Positions 8,301 through 16,580 of a DNA stretch of 45,843 nt are shown piece after piece. Source of the stretch: a virus. Location of the stretch: positions 1 to 45,843 of the IMG/VR virus record IMGVR_UViG_3300037234_000145; one strand, given 5' to 3'. Under the pieces are notes generated by a model. That model was not told where the DNA came from, searched no databases, and saw nothing but the letters and a program-made list of their open reading frames with translations. Made by a program: the position numbers and the translations under genes. Every line of letters begins with the position of its first letter. Position 1 is the stretch's first letter.

Positions 8301-10127
8301 GAAGCCTTTGACTACGTTGAGCTACTCAAGCACGTAGCCGATCCTAACGAGCAATTTACTAGGGCTAAACTGGTACAGTTTGCTAAGTGGATGGATGACA
8401 AGGGCTATCATGGTGGCTCCAACTGGGTATTGGGACAAGTGGATACCAGTGTGGGACAGTCCCTACGCTCCACTACATTCGCTCTGTTTATTGCAGCTAA
8501 TATGGCTAAGCAGTTTGTGCTTCAGGCATCTCAGTTTGCTATGTTGGCTGGTATGCACCCTGCTATCGCTCTTAAGAGTATGGTTCAGGGGCAAGCTATG
8601 ATTAGTAGCCTTGTAACAGACTCTCCAAGAGTATTGAGTGCTGCCGCTAAGGTGGCTGGGATGAGCAGAGAAGAGTTTGTAGCACTACGTGAGGCCTACC
8701 TAGCCTCTGGCATACCACACAGTCTCAGCAAGCATGCTATGATTCAACATGCAGCCTACGATTGGAGGCATGCAGCTGCTGAGAGTGGGTGGGGCAAATC
8801 TAAACGTATTGCTGGTAATATGATTAAGGCTCCATTCAAGGCTATGCAGGCAGTGGGCTTCAATGCAGGCGAGCTTGAGAACCTGACTATCAGTTGGCTG
8901 ATGGTACACAATTCATGGAAGAAGGCTAATCCTAATAAGAAGTGGGTAGGGAATAGAGATATATATGCTGGATGGGGAGCACAGGCTAGAGCTTGGACTC
9001 TCAATGCTACAAAGGCAGGCAGCTTTAAGATGCAGAGGGGCGTACTCTCTACAGCTACACAGTTCTGGGCATTCCAGCTTAAGGCAGTTGCTGCCCTTAC
9101 TATCAGTGAGGAATTCAGTAAAGCTCAAAAAGCCAAGATGGCTATGGGCCTGTTTGCTATGTGGGGATTTAGTGGATATGGGTTGATTGGTGAGGCCCTC
9201 TGGGATGAGGCTGAGAAGAGTTTTGGTGGAGAGATTCCTGATGAGGTGAGAGCAGTGGTAGAGCATGGCTTTGCTGATGCTGCCCTCAATCATGGCCTCG
9301 ACCTTATGACAGGAGAGACAGATATTAAGGGCAGGGAGAGTCAAGTGGCTTTCTCTGAAAGTATGTCCCCTCTAACTGGTACGAATATGATAGCACAGGC
9401 TGTCCTTGGGATGGCTGGTGATAAGAGTTTATTGGAAACCTCTACTGGTGTGTCCTACTATGCCCTATCAAGGGTGGGGCAGACAGGGAAACTGCTATAT
9501 GAACTGTTTAGCGAGAATAGTATGGATACAGAGGAAGATGCTTATCGCATCCTTCATACAGCTGCTACCATCCTGCCGTTCTACGACCAAGCAACACGGG
9601 GTAGGTGGGCAAGGGACTACGGCTACTCTCTGAGCCGGAAGACATACAAGAATGAGGCAGCCGTAACTCCGGGTGAAGCCCTCGTTCAGATGATGACAGG
9701 CTTCCAAGACAGAAAGACTATTGAAATGTGGAGGAGCCGCACTACAGAAACTGAGCTACGTAAGGAAGCCAAGGAAGTGGGACGGATGTATGCTCGTAGG
9801 CTCAATGAGGAATTCCTAAGAGCAGGAGAAAACATCACTGTTGATATGGCACAACGTATTGCAGAGACAGAGCGTGTTGTGTTCCATAATATGGAGCCAG
9901 TGGCTAAAGAGATTGCTAGGCGTGAGGCCATCAAGCAGTGGAACCTTGCTACAGCCAGTTCTGAGGATATGTGGATTAAGAACTTCCTGAAAGGATATGT
10001 GGGAGTGTCAGATATTAACAGTGCGAGAGCGCATGTACGTGGCAGCTCCATTCTGACGAACGATAACAGAGTAATAGCTAATCGCTTCTTAGATAATGAA
10101 GAACAACTGAGAGAGGGAATTGAATAA
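5325..10127 (+). CDS. Large internal virion protein (ejection protein)
   Basis: 1600 aa, the largest protein of the genome. It is long and charged with many helical stretches, and has hydrophobic segments around residues 1046-1080 and 1245-1295. It lies between a small membrane-associated internal protein and another 688-aa protein, the arrangement used for internal core proteins that are ejected in T7-like phages. I found no clear lysozyme or transglycosylase motif. One near-copy of the genome-wide palindrome lies inside it (8568-8579, one mismatch). Function is inferred from size and position. Confidence 0.65.
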   Translation: MRLTPEELAVQAPERSPTETVVGDLTYAMGVESFQDASPEMVLELTQGGVEPSEGGGWYADMVDEERVSVANEATLDNNDINLTNKLGLLEATSSGQQSDMLRDQLLVGNNKGAVQAEEMRLKMEYISAKNTAKLESITLSTDSPEEKAVALAQLQQDVQQPSLNVETDEIVLHILDPMAPVQLRKIRLKALNAEREVDKMVDAEIAARYADKEWYNLLADFGEYIIPTFEGNTLRRIGNKVEIGQSALENTTNIVFVGDQLNNIVKHINSTQGDARIEMAQRTIEAVQNSGLGDSENALVALDILYRMREGDDEVGMTERQFYNVFGAIDAVPVVQLIGKAVALPIKGIKALTYGARLRRTLAAKRIRDMGMADSVANLGPLAKNNDVFLERHLQASEDPEAASALNITPEQTINQTVAVTMLDDVLEKVGTKPQLEAALSDLKTRVELLEEGGVNPVPYMSDAERIGTQERLVVGLEQVVTGNPNLHIHSTQLGSKNVDEALINAKEGAEIEGTSQNIVIRTTYGKEDGGFDTFIEAQTAMKGLGDFAEDARVIIYDRGDQMLKEVGGPIKDGQFYIRYEREHTYNPKKDVDAAILGDRGFFRDTLWAGSGKITSWTLDNGNRFKRWINNATNIAEDTSNYLEKQYKDIIKPFVKLNEEGKSRVVQMLDEGSRFVNDDKSIGKTFTYDEIMMRYPEIKDSEVHAYYAARSAADLVYSHTNSTFRTRLVHEGQRHFQQGRFSIMGRPLDRVPTEMDVRGGILDMETGATRTMTKAEMEEFYAAGGKIARLRDPHREGSKLIDYVMVSSRTKNKDVPEQVIHYREGHFPRTYQENYFVRLKQTVSRDGQVIKHTDTNAYSKAIAAFGRKDEADGFVLPADIQALVDRGEASIEITFDLKKGFSGSEAELEILRNQGRMFTSKRGEHLTGLDNQDLAHIDDPIQAIQNSYRRASQVMTHDAHIMAMETRFKQAYADQLDQNGALKTNSSAEAKEAFDYVELLKHVADPNEQFTRAKLVQFAKWMDDKGYHGGSNWVLGQVDTSVGQSLRSTTFALFIAANMAKQFVLQASQFAMLAGMHPAIALKSMVQGQAMISSLVTDSPRVLSAAAKVAGMSREEFVALREAYLASGIPHSLSKHAMIQHAAYDWRHAAAESGWGKSKRIAGNMIKAPFKAMQAVGFNAGELENLTISWLMVHNSWKKANPNKKWVGNRDIYAGWGAQARAWTLNATKAGSFKMQRGVLSTATQFWAFQLKAVAALTISEEFSKAQKAKMAMGLFAMWGFSGYGLIGEALWDEAEKSFGGEIPDEVRAVVEHGFADAALNHGLDLMTGETDIKGRESQVAFSESMSPLTGTNMIAQAVLGMAGDKSLLETSTGVSYYALSRVGQTGKLLYELFSENSMDTEEDAYRILHTAATILPFYDQATRGRWARDYGYSLSRKTYKNEAAVTPGEALVQMMTGFQDRKTIEMWRSRTTETELRKEAKEVGRMYARRLNEEFLRAGENITVDMAQRIAETERVVFHNMEPVAKEIARREAIKQWNLATASSEDMWIKNFLKGYVGVSDINSARAHVRGSSILTNDNRVIANRFLDNEEQLREGIE
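8568..8579. repeat. Palindrome near-copy GCTCTTAAGAGT
   Basis: One mismatch at the last base. Inside the 1600-aa virion protein gene, on the rightward arm, again read as Ala-Leu-Lys-Ser. Confidence 0.6.
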
Positions 10128-12193
10128 TGGCAGGAAACATATTTGCAGGTGACGTATCAGGGGTAGAGAGTCCAACTGATATCTCTCCTATCCATAGTGG
10201 CGGAGCTACTAGAAAGCAGGACACCTCTACTGCACAAACCATCGCTAAGGTGGGGGCACTAGCTGAATCTGCTGGTAAGAGCTTCTTACAGATGAAGGTG
10301 GAGTCTGATGTTGAAGATGCCCAGTCGGGCGCGAAGGATTTCCTTACAGATACTCCGTCTGGTGGCATTGCAAGACAGCGGGATAAGATACTGGAAGATT
10401 TTGGCATAAGTATGGATGCTCTTGCTCAGGGCAGTTCTCCCGAATTGGCCCTCCTGAATGCACAGGCTGCTATTAAGAAAGTAAGCAGCATTGCCCCCGG
10501 ATGGGAGCAGGATATTAAGAAGGCTGCTATTGATAAGCTGGGCTATGATCCCGGTGGGCTGCTGATTAAGAGTGCGCTACAGAGACAGGCAGCAGAGTTT
10601 AGTCAGGAGATGGAAGTCAATAAGACTCTTACTAAGCTGGGATATGATCCTTCTATTCCTGCACACCGTCAGGCTGGTATGCTTGTACTACGTACTAAGG
10701 CTAATTTAGAGCTACTTAAGGAAACTGCGGCTATCAGGGCATCCCAAGCTACAGGCAATAAGGCTGCTATGGAAACTTCCTTCAACGTATCAGCTGCTGA
10801 ATATAACGCAGCCTCTGCTGATGGTGTGGGTGCAGTGCTTGTTAAGTATAGTCAGGCTATCCCTTATGCTAAGATGGATAAGGTTGGCACTATCACTAAT
10901 ATGGAGCAGATAAATGTATGGTGGGGTAGTGGTGAACGTGAAGTAATGCTCCAAGACATCCTGAATTTCAAAGCTACATACATTGCACAGATGAATGCAC
11001 TCGCAATACAGACGGGGGCTAAGCCTGCTTCTGTTAATGCAGCTACATCCACTATGTTAGCCAGCTTGAATAGGTACGAGACAGCACTACAGGATAAGGA
11101 CAGCTTTAAGAAGCTCCAAAATCTGGGTGCAGTTAATGATGCCAATGTGCGTAGAGAAATGTTCCTTGCTGATCCTGCTGCTGAGGCCTTATGGCATATC
11201 GGTGGAGGTAGGATTGAGATAGGTGGTACAGCTGGTGAGCTGCTTAAACAAACTGTCCTCAAGAATCTATTAACAAAGAGAGGCTTCTTAAAGAATGCCA
11301 CCAATCGTAGTGGAGATTCCTCTGAGACAGAAGGTAAGTGGTATGACTCTATTATTAAGGGTAAGGCTGGTGTAGGACAGAGTGACAATGATATAGGAGC
11401 CGAATCTGCTATCATTACCCATATTGGTGGAACCCCTGCTCTATTCAAGCAAGTGGCTGAGGCTGATAAGCCTAAGATATTTGACAGCTATATCCAATTA
11501 CTCAACACTCCTCGAAATACTAGGGAGTATAAGGAATTGGCTGCCGCTATGTCCAATCCAGACTTCAGCACTGGATTCATCAATAGGCTGAACGAGTTGC
11601 CTGATGGGGGAATTAAGATGCGGGGAAATATCCATCAGTATCAGACAGCAGCTCTTGTCCGTTTCACTAGGGATGTGAAGGCTTCAATGTCCACACCTGT
11701 TGGGCCTATGCTCATCAATCTCGAGAAGGGCAAGCCTTGGCAAGTTCCTCTCGTTAATGCAGACGCTATGCGCATCGTCTATGATCCTGTTACTATGGGC
11801 CTAAGTACATCCTTTCACCTTGACCCAGAGGTGGCGAAAGATGTCGATCCAGAGGCTGTTAGGATTGCTAAGCGTGATGTGATAGAGCGTGGAAGTGATA
11901 TCCAGAAGGGATGGGCAGATTATAGGAACATCGAGAAGGGTGTATTCGATATTGGACGTGGTACAGATGCAGTGCAGCAGAATAATGTAGACGTACTGGT
12001 AGGCTCAGGCTTAGCAGACAACATCTATCTGCCTAATGGCGATCCACTCATCATCAACGAAACTGCCTACTCCACTAATAACTTCGAGAGTAAGCAGGGC
12101 AAGTATGGTACGGCTAAGGAGTTGGTGTTTGGGGATAAGGTTTATGTTAAGAGTAGCTCAGCAGGTAGGGTAGTGTATGTGAGGCAGCTGTAA
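10127..12193 (+). CDS. Internal virion protein, helical
   Basis: 688 aa. The start overlaps the previous stop by one base (TAATG) and it overlaps the next gene in the same way. It is rich in Ala, Lys, Asp and Gln, with long amphipathic helices and no cysteine-rich or catalytic motif visible. By order it is the counterpart of T7 gp15-type proteins, which bridge the portal core and the ejected tube. Family-level identification would need a profile search. Confidence 0.55.
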   Translation: MAGNIFAGDVSGVESPTDISPIHSGGATRKQDTSTAQTIAKVGALAESAGKSFLQMKVESDVEDAQSGAKDFLTDTPSGGIARQRDKILEDFGISMDALAQGSSPELALLNAQAAIKKVSSIAPGWEQDIKKAAIDKLGYDPGGLLIKSALQRQAAEFSQEMEVNKTLTKLGYDPSIPAHRQAGMLVLRTKANLELLKETAAIRASQATGNKAAMETSFNVSAAEYNAASADGVGAVLVKYSQAIPYAKMDKVGTITNMEQINVWWGSGEREVMLQDILNFKATYIAQMNALAIQTGAKPASVNAATSTMLASLNRYETALQDKDSFKKLQNLGAVNDANVRREMFLADPAAEALWHIGGGRIEIGGTAGELLKQTVLKNLLTKRGFLKNATNRSGDSSETEGKWYDSIIKGKAGVGQSDNDIGAESAIITHIGGTPALFKQVAEADKPKIFDSYIQLLNTPRNTREYKELAAAMSNPDFSTGFINRLNELPDGGIKMRGNIHQYQTAALVRFTRDVKASMSTPVGPMLINLEKGKPWQVPLVNADAMRIVYDPVTMGLSTSFHLDPEVAKDVDPEAVRIAKRDVIERGSDIQKGWADYRNIEKGVFDIGRGTDAVQQNNVDVLVGSGLADNIYLPNGDPLIINETAYSTNNFESKQGKYGTAKELVFGDKVYVKSSSAGRVVYVRQL

Positions 12194-13335
12194 TGGCAGT
12201 TATAGGCGCACTGGCTAAGGTTGCGAAGCTAACTACGAAAGCCCCACCCCCCTCACTAGGAACACTGGACGTCAGTACGCTGAAGGCTGCTGATGAGGCA
12301 GTAGAGATGGTAGAGCAGGCTCCTATCAAGCAGGACATAGGTGCCCTATCCCTCGATGATTTGAAAGAGAGTGAGATAATTGATACTAGCCCTATCGACT
12401 ACGTACCTGACGCTGGAAAGCATACTGAAGCTGACCAGCCCTTCGTTGACTATCTGAAAGATGACGTAGGTTTTGATGCTGTCGATCCACAAGTGAGTGG
12501 TAACTCCCTACGGGTATATACTGAGGCACTCGACCAGCTGTATAAGTTTCTTCCATTGGCTAAGGGCACACCTCGTAGTGTGCTCTCTCTACGTGGGCGA
12601 CTATCTGTTCGTCCTCTCACTAAGGAAGCGGTGGGGGCTCCTGTGAAGGTAATGACACGTGGGATGTTTGGTAATACGTCAATGGGGGACAACCCCACTA
12701 TATTCCTTCGCCGTACTGGGCCAGAAGGAACCTCTGACTACTTTGAGAAAATACGTACAGTGCAGCATGAGTGGTTTCATGCACTGGATGACTACATGCT
12801 CACCCATTTCAGTGATAGCTACAAATACGACCTCAAATCGGGGCAAGTGAGTGCTCTTAGGAGCAGAGAGGACATTATAGAACAGAGCAGGATGGCTTCA
12901 TCTGATGCAGCTAAGCTGTCAGGTATGCGTCCTGAACTATTTGAGGTGTGGGACAGACTGCGCCTAGCTATCATCACTCCTGATGTACGTGGAGGCAGGC
13001 CTAACATGGCTGCCCGTATCGAAGATGATAGTGGTGACTATGTTAACAGGAATTGGGAGATGATGAGTAGGGCATTTGAGCAATACATGGAAGTGAAGGA
13101 GGCTACCAGTGTTGGTGAGCCTGCTATGCTGTCTCGTGGTGTATCCTACCCGTATGCTGATGAGATGAAAGTGTTGGAACCATTGTTTGATGACTTGTTT
13201 GCTGGATTGAAAGTGAGGAAAGCGAAGACACGCTTCAAAAAGGAAATACCTACGTGGTATGGAGCTGCACCAGTGATAGGGGTAGGCGTAGCGGGACAAA
13301 AAGAAGGGGCAACCGAAGTCGCCCCACCTCTTTAG
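12193..13335 (+). CDS. Zincin-like protein with HEWFH motif, late operon
   Basis: 380 aa, last gene of the rightward operon. Residues 192-196 are HEWFH within TVQHEWFHALDDY, a canonical HExxH zinc-protease motif. The motif plus HALD resembles metallopeptidase-like domains found in large phage polyvalent and virion proteins. The N-terminal 100 residues are acidic and Ala/Asp/Glu-rich. It could be a virion-associated protease used at assembly or entry, but the third metal ligand is not identified. The stop TAG overlaps the stop of the oppositely oriented gene at 13332, and an intrinsic terminator lies inside its 3' end. Confidence 0.6.
   Translation: MAVIGALAKVAKLTTKAPPPSLGTLDVSTLKAADEAVEMVEQAPIKQDIGALSLDDLKESEIIDTSPIDYVPDAGKHTEADQPFVDYLKDDVGFDAVDPQVSGNSLRVYTEALDQLYKFLPLAKGTPRSVLSLRGRLSVRPLTKEAVGAPVKVMTRGMFGNTSMGDNPTIFLRRTGPEGTSDYFEKIRTVQHEWFHALDDYMLTHFSDSYKYDLKSGQVSALRSREDIIEQSRMASSDAAKLSGMRPELFEVWDRLRLAIITPDVRGGRPNMAARIEDDSGDYVNRNWEMMSRAFEQYMEVKEATSVGEPAMLSRGVSYPYADEMKVLEPLFDDLFAGLKVRKAKTRFKKEIPTWYGAAPVIGVGVAGQKEGATEVAPPL
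13306..13325 (-). terminator. Intrinsic terminator of the leftward operon
   Basis: Read on the minus strand: GGGGCGAC-UUCG-GUUGCCCC, an 8-bp stem (one G.U pair) with a UUCG tetraloop, followed by TTCTTTTTG. This is a classic rho-independent terminator placed just after the last leftward gene and inside the end of the rightward gene. Read on the plus strand the hairpin survives with a CGAA loop and a weaker tail (ACCTCTTT), so it may work in both directions. Confidence 0.85.
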
Positions 13336-13670
13336 ACTTTCTTCTCAACCTCTTCACATATATACTGTACTATGTAGGCATGCACCTCGTCATTGATCTG
13401 GCTAGGCATGTGCCCAATAGCTTCAAGGATATAGTTTGAAGCGTGTATAGCTTCGTGTGCAAGGACAGACATCTTCCTCTCCTTCGTGTATATTAAACAG
13501 GAGTAAGGAAGCTTGTCGTCACGGAAAGCACATGCACCTGCAAAACTATCCGTACTATCAAACACTTCACGATGGGCCTTGCTCATACCCTTCGTCGTCC
13601 CCCCATAGTACACCACCACGTTGGTGTTGAATACAGGGAGACGAATGAGTATGCGGGTTTGTCTACTCAA
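13332..13670 (-). CDS. Small zincin-like metallopeptidase (HEAIH)
   Basis: 112 aa. Residues 72-76 are HEAIH and Glu95 follows in a helix (NDEVHAY), the spacing of a gluzincin-type active site. The start is a TTG whose TTGAGTAG overlap with the preceding stop mirrors the ATG overlaps elsewhere in this operon. It is the last gene of the leftward operon. Small phage proteins of this type are often annotated as putative peptidases without experimental data. It has no signal peptide, so a cytoplasmic role is likely. Confidence 0.65.
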   Translation of the reverse strand: MSRQTRILIRLPVFNTNVVVYYGGTTKGMSKAHREVFDSTDSFAGACAFRDDKLPYSCLIYTKERKMSVLAHEAIHASNYILEAIGHMPSQINDEVHAYIVQYICEEVEKKV

Positions 13671-13875
13671 CGCCCTTAATCACAGGGTCAAGCCTATCAA
13701 TACACTTGCCGGACAGGTCTTGAACTGCCTGTCCTGCCTCTTGTCCTAACAGCTGAGCACAATTAACAAGCCGCATGTACATAAAGACACGCCCCTCATC
13801 TGTAGTGGAGGTGTCAATCAACCTCTCTATTCGTCTCAGCTCATCAATCAAGCCTTCCATATCAATCCTTTCCAT
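13663..13875 (-). CDS. Small helical protein of unknown function
   Basis: 70 aa with AAGGAG seven bases before the ATG. It is predicted mostly helical and charged (DELRRIERLID near the N-terminus), with two cysteines and no membrane segment. It overlaps both neighbours, so it is part of the translation-coupled chain behind the ribonucleotide reductase gene. No family recognised. Confidence 0.55.
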   Translation of the reverse strand: MERIDMEGLIDELRRIERLIDTSTTDEGRVFMYMRLVNCAQLLGQEAGQAVQDLSGKCIDRLDPVIKGVE

Positions 13876-14098
13876 GTAATTCTCCTTCCACTTTATTTAC
13901 TACTGCACAGAGGGATTTGATAAGCCCCTTAACATCTTCAATATTATTAAAATATAAACGGCTCCTCTGAGTATAGTATATTCCTGTCATTTCCCTCTCA
14001 TCTACAGTTAGAGATGAGAACATGTTATTCATAATAGTAGCTGATACCAGTCCCTCATCAAAAGTTTGAGTGGTTGTTATCTCTGTCTTATGTTCCAT
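13862..14098 (-). CDS. Small protein of unknown function downstream of nrdJ
   Basis: 78 aa from the ATG at 14098, which shares bases with the nrdJ stop (TAATG); a start three codons upstream is possible but lies inside nrdJ. Mixed helix and strand, one Cys, no recognisable motif. Its coupling to nrdJ suggests co-production, but no thioredoxin- or glutaredoxin-like CxxC motif is present, so it is not an obvious reductant. Confidence 0.55.
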   Translation of the reverse strand: MEHKTEITTTQTFDEGLVSATIMNNMFSSLTVDEREMTGIYYTQRSRLYFNNIEDVKGLIKSLCAVVNKVEGELHGKD

Positions 14099-15807
14099 TA
14101 GCTGCACTCCTTCTGGCCTGTCTCAGCCGATATGTAACAGGCTTCGCCTGCCTCTTCTTCTCTCTCATTCAGGATGCCAAACCTTTTGCCACTAGGATTA
14201 AATGTAGTTATTCCTTTGCACTTAAGCTCCCATGCCCTGTCATAGACCCCTGTAAATTCTTCCCAAGCCATCTTGGGGTCGACGTTAACTGTCTTACTAC
14301 AAGCTGAGTCCACAAATCTCGTACATAGGGCGAGGACAGCAAGGTGTTCCTCCGCTCCCAGCTCCGTTGCTTTGCGTCCTTCAACACCATAGAAGCGATA
14401 GGCGTAGTCTTTGACATGCTCTATCCTCTCCCCATTAGGCGTTTGTATTGTCCTTTCAAAGCTGTGTGCAAAAACAGGCTCAATACCACCACTGACATTG
14501 TCAGCACATAGACTGATAGTACCAGTAGGCGCAAAGGATAGTAGATGAGAGTTTCGAATACCGTACTCACCAATCCTGTCAATGATATGTGCTGGTAGAG
14601 TTTGAATGAAAGCTGATCTAACATATTGCTCAGCATCAAACATAGGAAACGCTCCCTTCTCTCTAGCCAGCTCAATGCTCGCTTCATATACATCATCTCT
14701 CAGTACCTCCAGTACCCCTTCAGTCCATTGTAAGAAGTTCTCACTGCCATAGGCATGTCCAAGAATTTCTCCTGCGTTAGCAAGCCCTGTAATACCTAGT
14801 CCCATACGCCTCTTGTCCTTGCTTTCAGCTTCCTGTTCAGGCAAGGGAAACACAGTGGTGTCGTGTATGTTGTCCATAGCTCTCACTACATGGGGTATGT
14901 CCAGCTTGAGCTGTGCATAGTCAAACTCATAGCTAACTATGGTGTCCTCATCATCGAAGACAGGAACAATATACTTAACAAGATTGAAGCTGCCAAGCAG
15001 ACATGCACCATATGGAGGAAGTGGCTGTTCTCCGCATGGATTTGTGGCAGCTATGTCCTCGCAGTAGTAGAGGTTGTTGAATCGGTTGATGGTGTCGATG
15101 AACAACACTCCGGGTTCTGCCCAATCCCATGTGGAGCGCATGATTTCTTCCCATAGTAGTCGTGCATCAACTTGCTTATACACTCTGCCATTGAAGCGCA
15201 GGTCGAACATTTCTCCTGCTGCTTTTGCGTGCATGAACTCATCAGTGATCGCAATGGAAAGGTTAAATTGTGTAAGGTTGGTGGTGTTTTGTTTGACACG
15301 TATGAACTCCTCTATGTCGGGATGATCGACACGTAGTATACCCATTTGAGCACCACGCCTATGACCACTGCTACTGACAGTGCCACATAGCTCATCATAT
15401 ATACGCATGAATGAGAGAGGGCCACTAGAACTCGAATCCAAAGAAACGATAAGATCGCCAGCAGGGCGAAGTGTACTAAAGTCATACCCTATTCCTCCTC
15501 CGAGGCGCATGGTCTGCCCCCCTTCCTTAACTTTGTCCATGATAGAGTCGAAGCTGTCTTCGATTGTTCCGCTAGCAAAGCAATTAAATGCTGTGACCCT
15601 ACGTGGTGCGCCAATCGCCGCTTGTGTGCGTCCTCCTCCCATGAATCGCATGTTAAGGAGGACGTCTCGCAGCTCTCGGAAGTGGGAGTCGTTGTCCTTG
15701 AGGGCACTAGCAAATCGTGTACACCCTTCTTCAAATGTTTCATTCTCACCTCTATACTTCTGTGCATGCAGCTCCCTACTATAAGGGAGAGTTGGGCCGT
15801 ATGTCAT
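14098..15807 (-). CDS. nrdJ: Adenosylcobalamin-dependent (class II) ribonucleotide reductase
   Basis: 569 aa. Makes deoxynucleotides from ribonucleotides using vitamin B12 instead of an NrdB iron radical. The catalytic loop NPCGEQPL is at residues 256-263, with the radical Cys258. Cys76 (AFNCFASG) and Cys269, eleven residues after the radical Cys, fit the disulfide pair of bacterial NrdJ. SFAPTGTIS (about 424-432) is the phosphate-binding turn. Cys557 and Cys568 may be the C-terminal shuttle pair. The protein is much shorter than many bacterial NrdJ proteins and has no ATP-cone. No nrdB or nrdD is present. The start overlaps the upstream 55-aa gene (ATGA). Confidence 0.93.
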   Translation of the reverse strand: MTYGPTLPYSRELHAQKYRGENETFEEGCTRFASALKDNDSHFRELRDVLLNMRFMGGGRTQAAIGAPRRVTAFNCFASGTIEDSFDSIMDKVKEGGQTMRLGGGIGYDFSTLRPAGDLIVSLDSSSSGPLSFMRIYDELCGTVSSSGHRRGAQMGILRVDHPDIEEFIRVKQNTTNLTQFNLSIAITDEFMHAKAAGEMFDLRFNGRVYKQVDARLLWEEIMRSTWDWAEPGVLFIDTINRFNNLYYCEDIAATNPCGEQPLPPYGACLLGSFNLVKYIVPVFDDEDTIVSYEFDYAQLKLDIPHVVRAMDNIHDTTVFPLPEQEAESKDKRRMGLGITGLANAGEILGHAYGSENFLQWTEGVLEVLRDDVYEASIELAREKGAFPMFDAEQYVRSAFIQTLPAHIIDRIGEYGIRNSHLLSFAPTGTISLCADNVSGGIEPVFAHSFERTIQTPNGERIEHVKDYAYRFYGVEGRKATELGAEEHLAVLALCTRFVDSACSKTVNVDPKMAWEEFTGVYDRAWELKCKGITTFNPSGKRFGILNEREEEAGEACYISAETGQKECS

Positions 15808-15971
15808 TCGATATAGTCCTCTGTACGGAATGTTGCAAGCCCTTCAACAAGCTCAGCATGTACGCTATCAACTAACACCGTTACATGTGGATGATAATTC
15901 TTAGCCAGATATTCCATCAATGGTCTAGCTGCCTTCTCGAACTCATCCGTTAGACGTGTTGATCTATTCAT
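15804..15971 (-). CDS. 55-aa protein directly upstream of nrdJ
   Basis: Read directly from the sequence: ATG at 15971 overlaps the previous stop (ATGA) and its TGA at 15804 overlaps the nrdJ ATG. It contains the phrase HPHVTVLVD in a strand followed by a helix. The double coupling and good codon structure make it a credible gene despite its length. Function unknown. Confidence 0.6.
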   Translation of the reverse strand: MNRSTRLTDEFEKAARPLMEYLAKNYHPHVTVLVDSVHAELVEGLATFRTEDYIE

Positions 15972-16183
15972 ACATCCAGCTCCAACTGCCTACGCTTATT
16001 GAATTTAGAGTTCGGCTCTACATTACACCATTGACACTGCTCCTGCTCCATTTCTCCATGCATATCCGTAACGACATACCATCCCTCATTGTCACAATAG
16101 GGACAGTCAAGCCCAAACACTGCATCATGTCCCTCCCCATACTCAGGGGTTGTAGCCTTCTGATTTTCATTTCCTGCTCCCAC
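15968..16183 (-). CDS. Zinc-ribbon protein
   Basis: 71 aa. Cys27-x2-Cys30 and Cys50-x2-Cys53 form a two-knuckle zinc ribbon. The start is a GTG with GGAGG six bases upstream; no usable ATG exists near the N-terminus. It overlaps the end of the upstream 35-codon gene by 17 bases. Such small zinc ribbons in phage replication operons often bind nucleic acid or protein, but no partner is evident. Confidence 0.65.
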   Translation of the reverse strand: MGAGNENQKATTPEYGEGHDAVFGLDCPYCDNEGWYVVTDMHGEMEQEQCQWCNVEPNSKFNKRRQLELDV

Positions 16184-16274
16184 TCATTGCCTCCTTATAT
16201 GCATTATAAATGCGTTGTTGCCGTTCCGTCAAGGGCTTGCCCTTGGCTATCATGTCCAGTATGGATGCCATCAT
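16167..16274 (-). CDS. 35-aa microprotein
   Basis: ATG-ATG start at 16274 overlapping the previous TGA. It encodes a basic helix (IAKGKPLTERQQRIYNAYKE). Its 3' end carries the GGAGG that serves the next gene. Supported only by coupling and frame continuity. Confidence 0.4.
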   Translation of the reverse strand: MMASILDMIAKGKPLTERQQRIYNAYKEAMSGSRK

Positions 16275-16420
16275 TGCCTCAAGCATGCATACTCCTGTAG
16301 TTCTTCATCGAAGGTACGCAGCAGCTTCTCTACTGATATACCTAACAAGTCACAAACCTCCTGCTGTGTGTTGAATGTTTCTAGCTGATTACGTAGGAAT
16401 TCTTTGTCTTCCTCACTCAT
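16271..16420 (-). CDS. 49-aa acidic helical microprotein
   Basis: ATG at 16420 overlaps the end of the preceding gene by eight bases (ATGAGTGA). It encodes an acidic helical peptide (MSEEDKEFLRNQLETFNTQQ at the N-terminus). The next gene starts within its stop codon. Function unknown. Confidence 0.5.
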   Translation of the reverse strand: MSEEDKEFLRNQLETFNTQQEVCDLLGISVEKLLRTFDEELQEYACLRQ

Positions 16421-16580
16421 CAGGTAAGTCCTGTCGGTCTACCCAATGAGAGTGACACACAGGAGGGGCTACAAATATAGCAATCTGCTCCCCCTGTAGC
16501 ATACGTTGCTCCACATCTGCTGTCAGAATGCGATGACAAACGATGTAGGCACACTGTTGATAGAAAGGGCAGTATGTCAC
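16413..16580 (-). CDS. 55-aa Cys/His-containing microprotein
   Basis: GTG start overlapping the phosphoesterase stop (GTGA) with GAGGAGG upstream. Cys4, Cys10, Cys15 and Cys42 with nearby His residues could bind a metal. Begins MTYCPFYQQC when the start is read as Met. No family recognised. Confidence 0.5.
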   Translation of the reverse strand: MTYCPFYQQCAYIVCHRILTADVEQRMLQGEQIAIFVAPPVCHSHWVDRQDLPDE

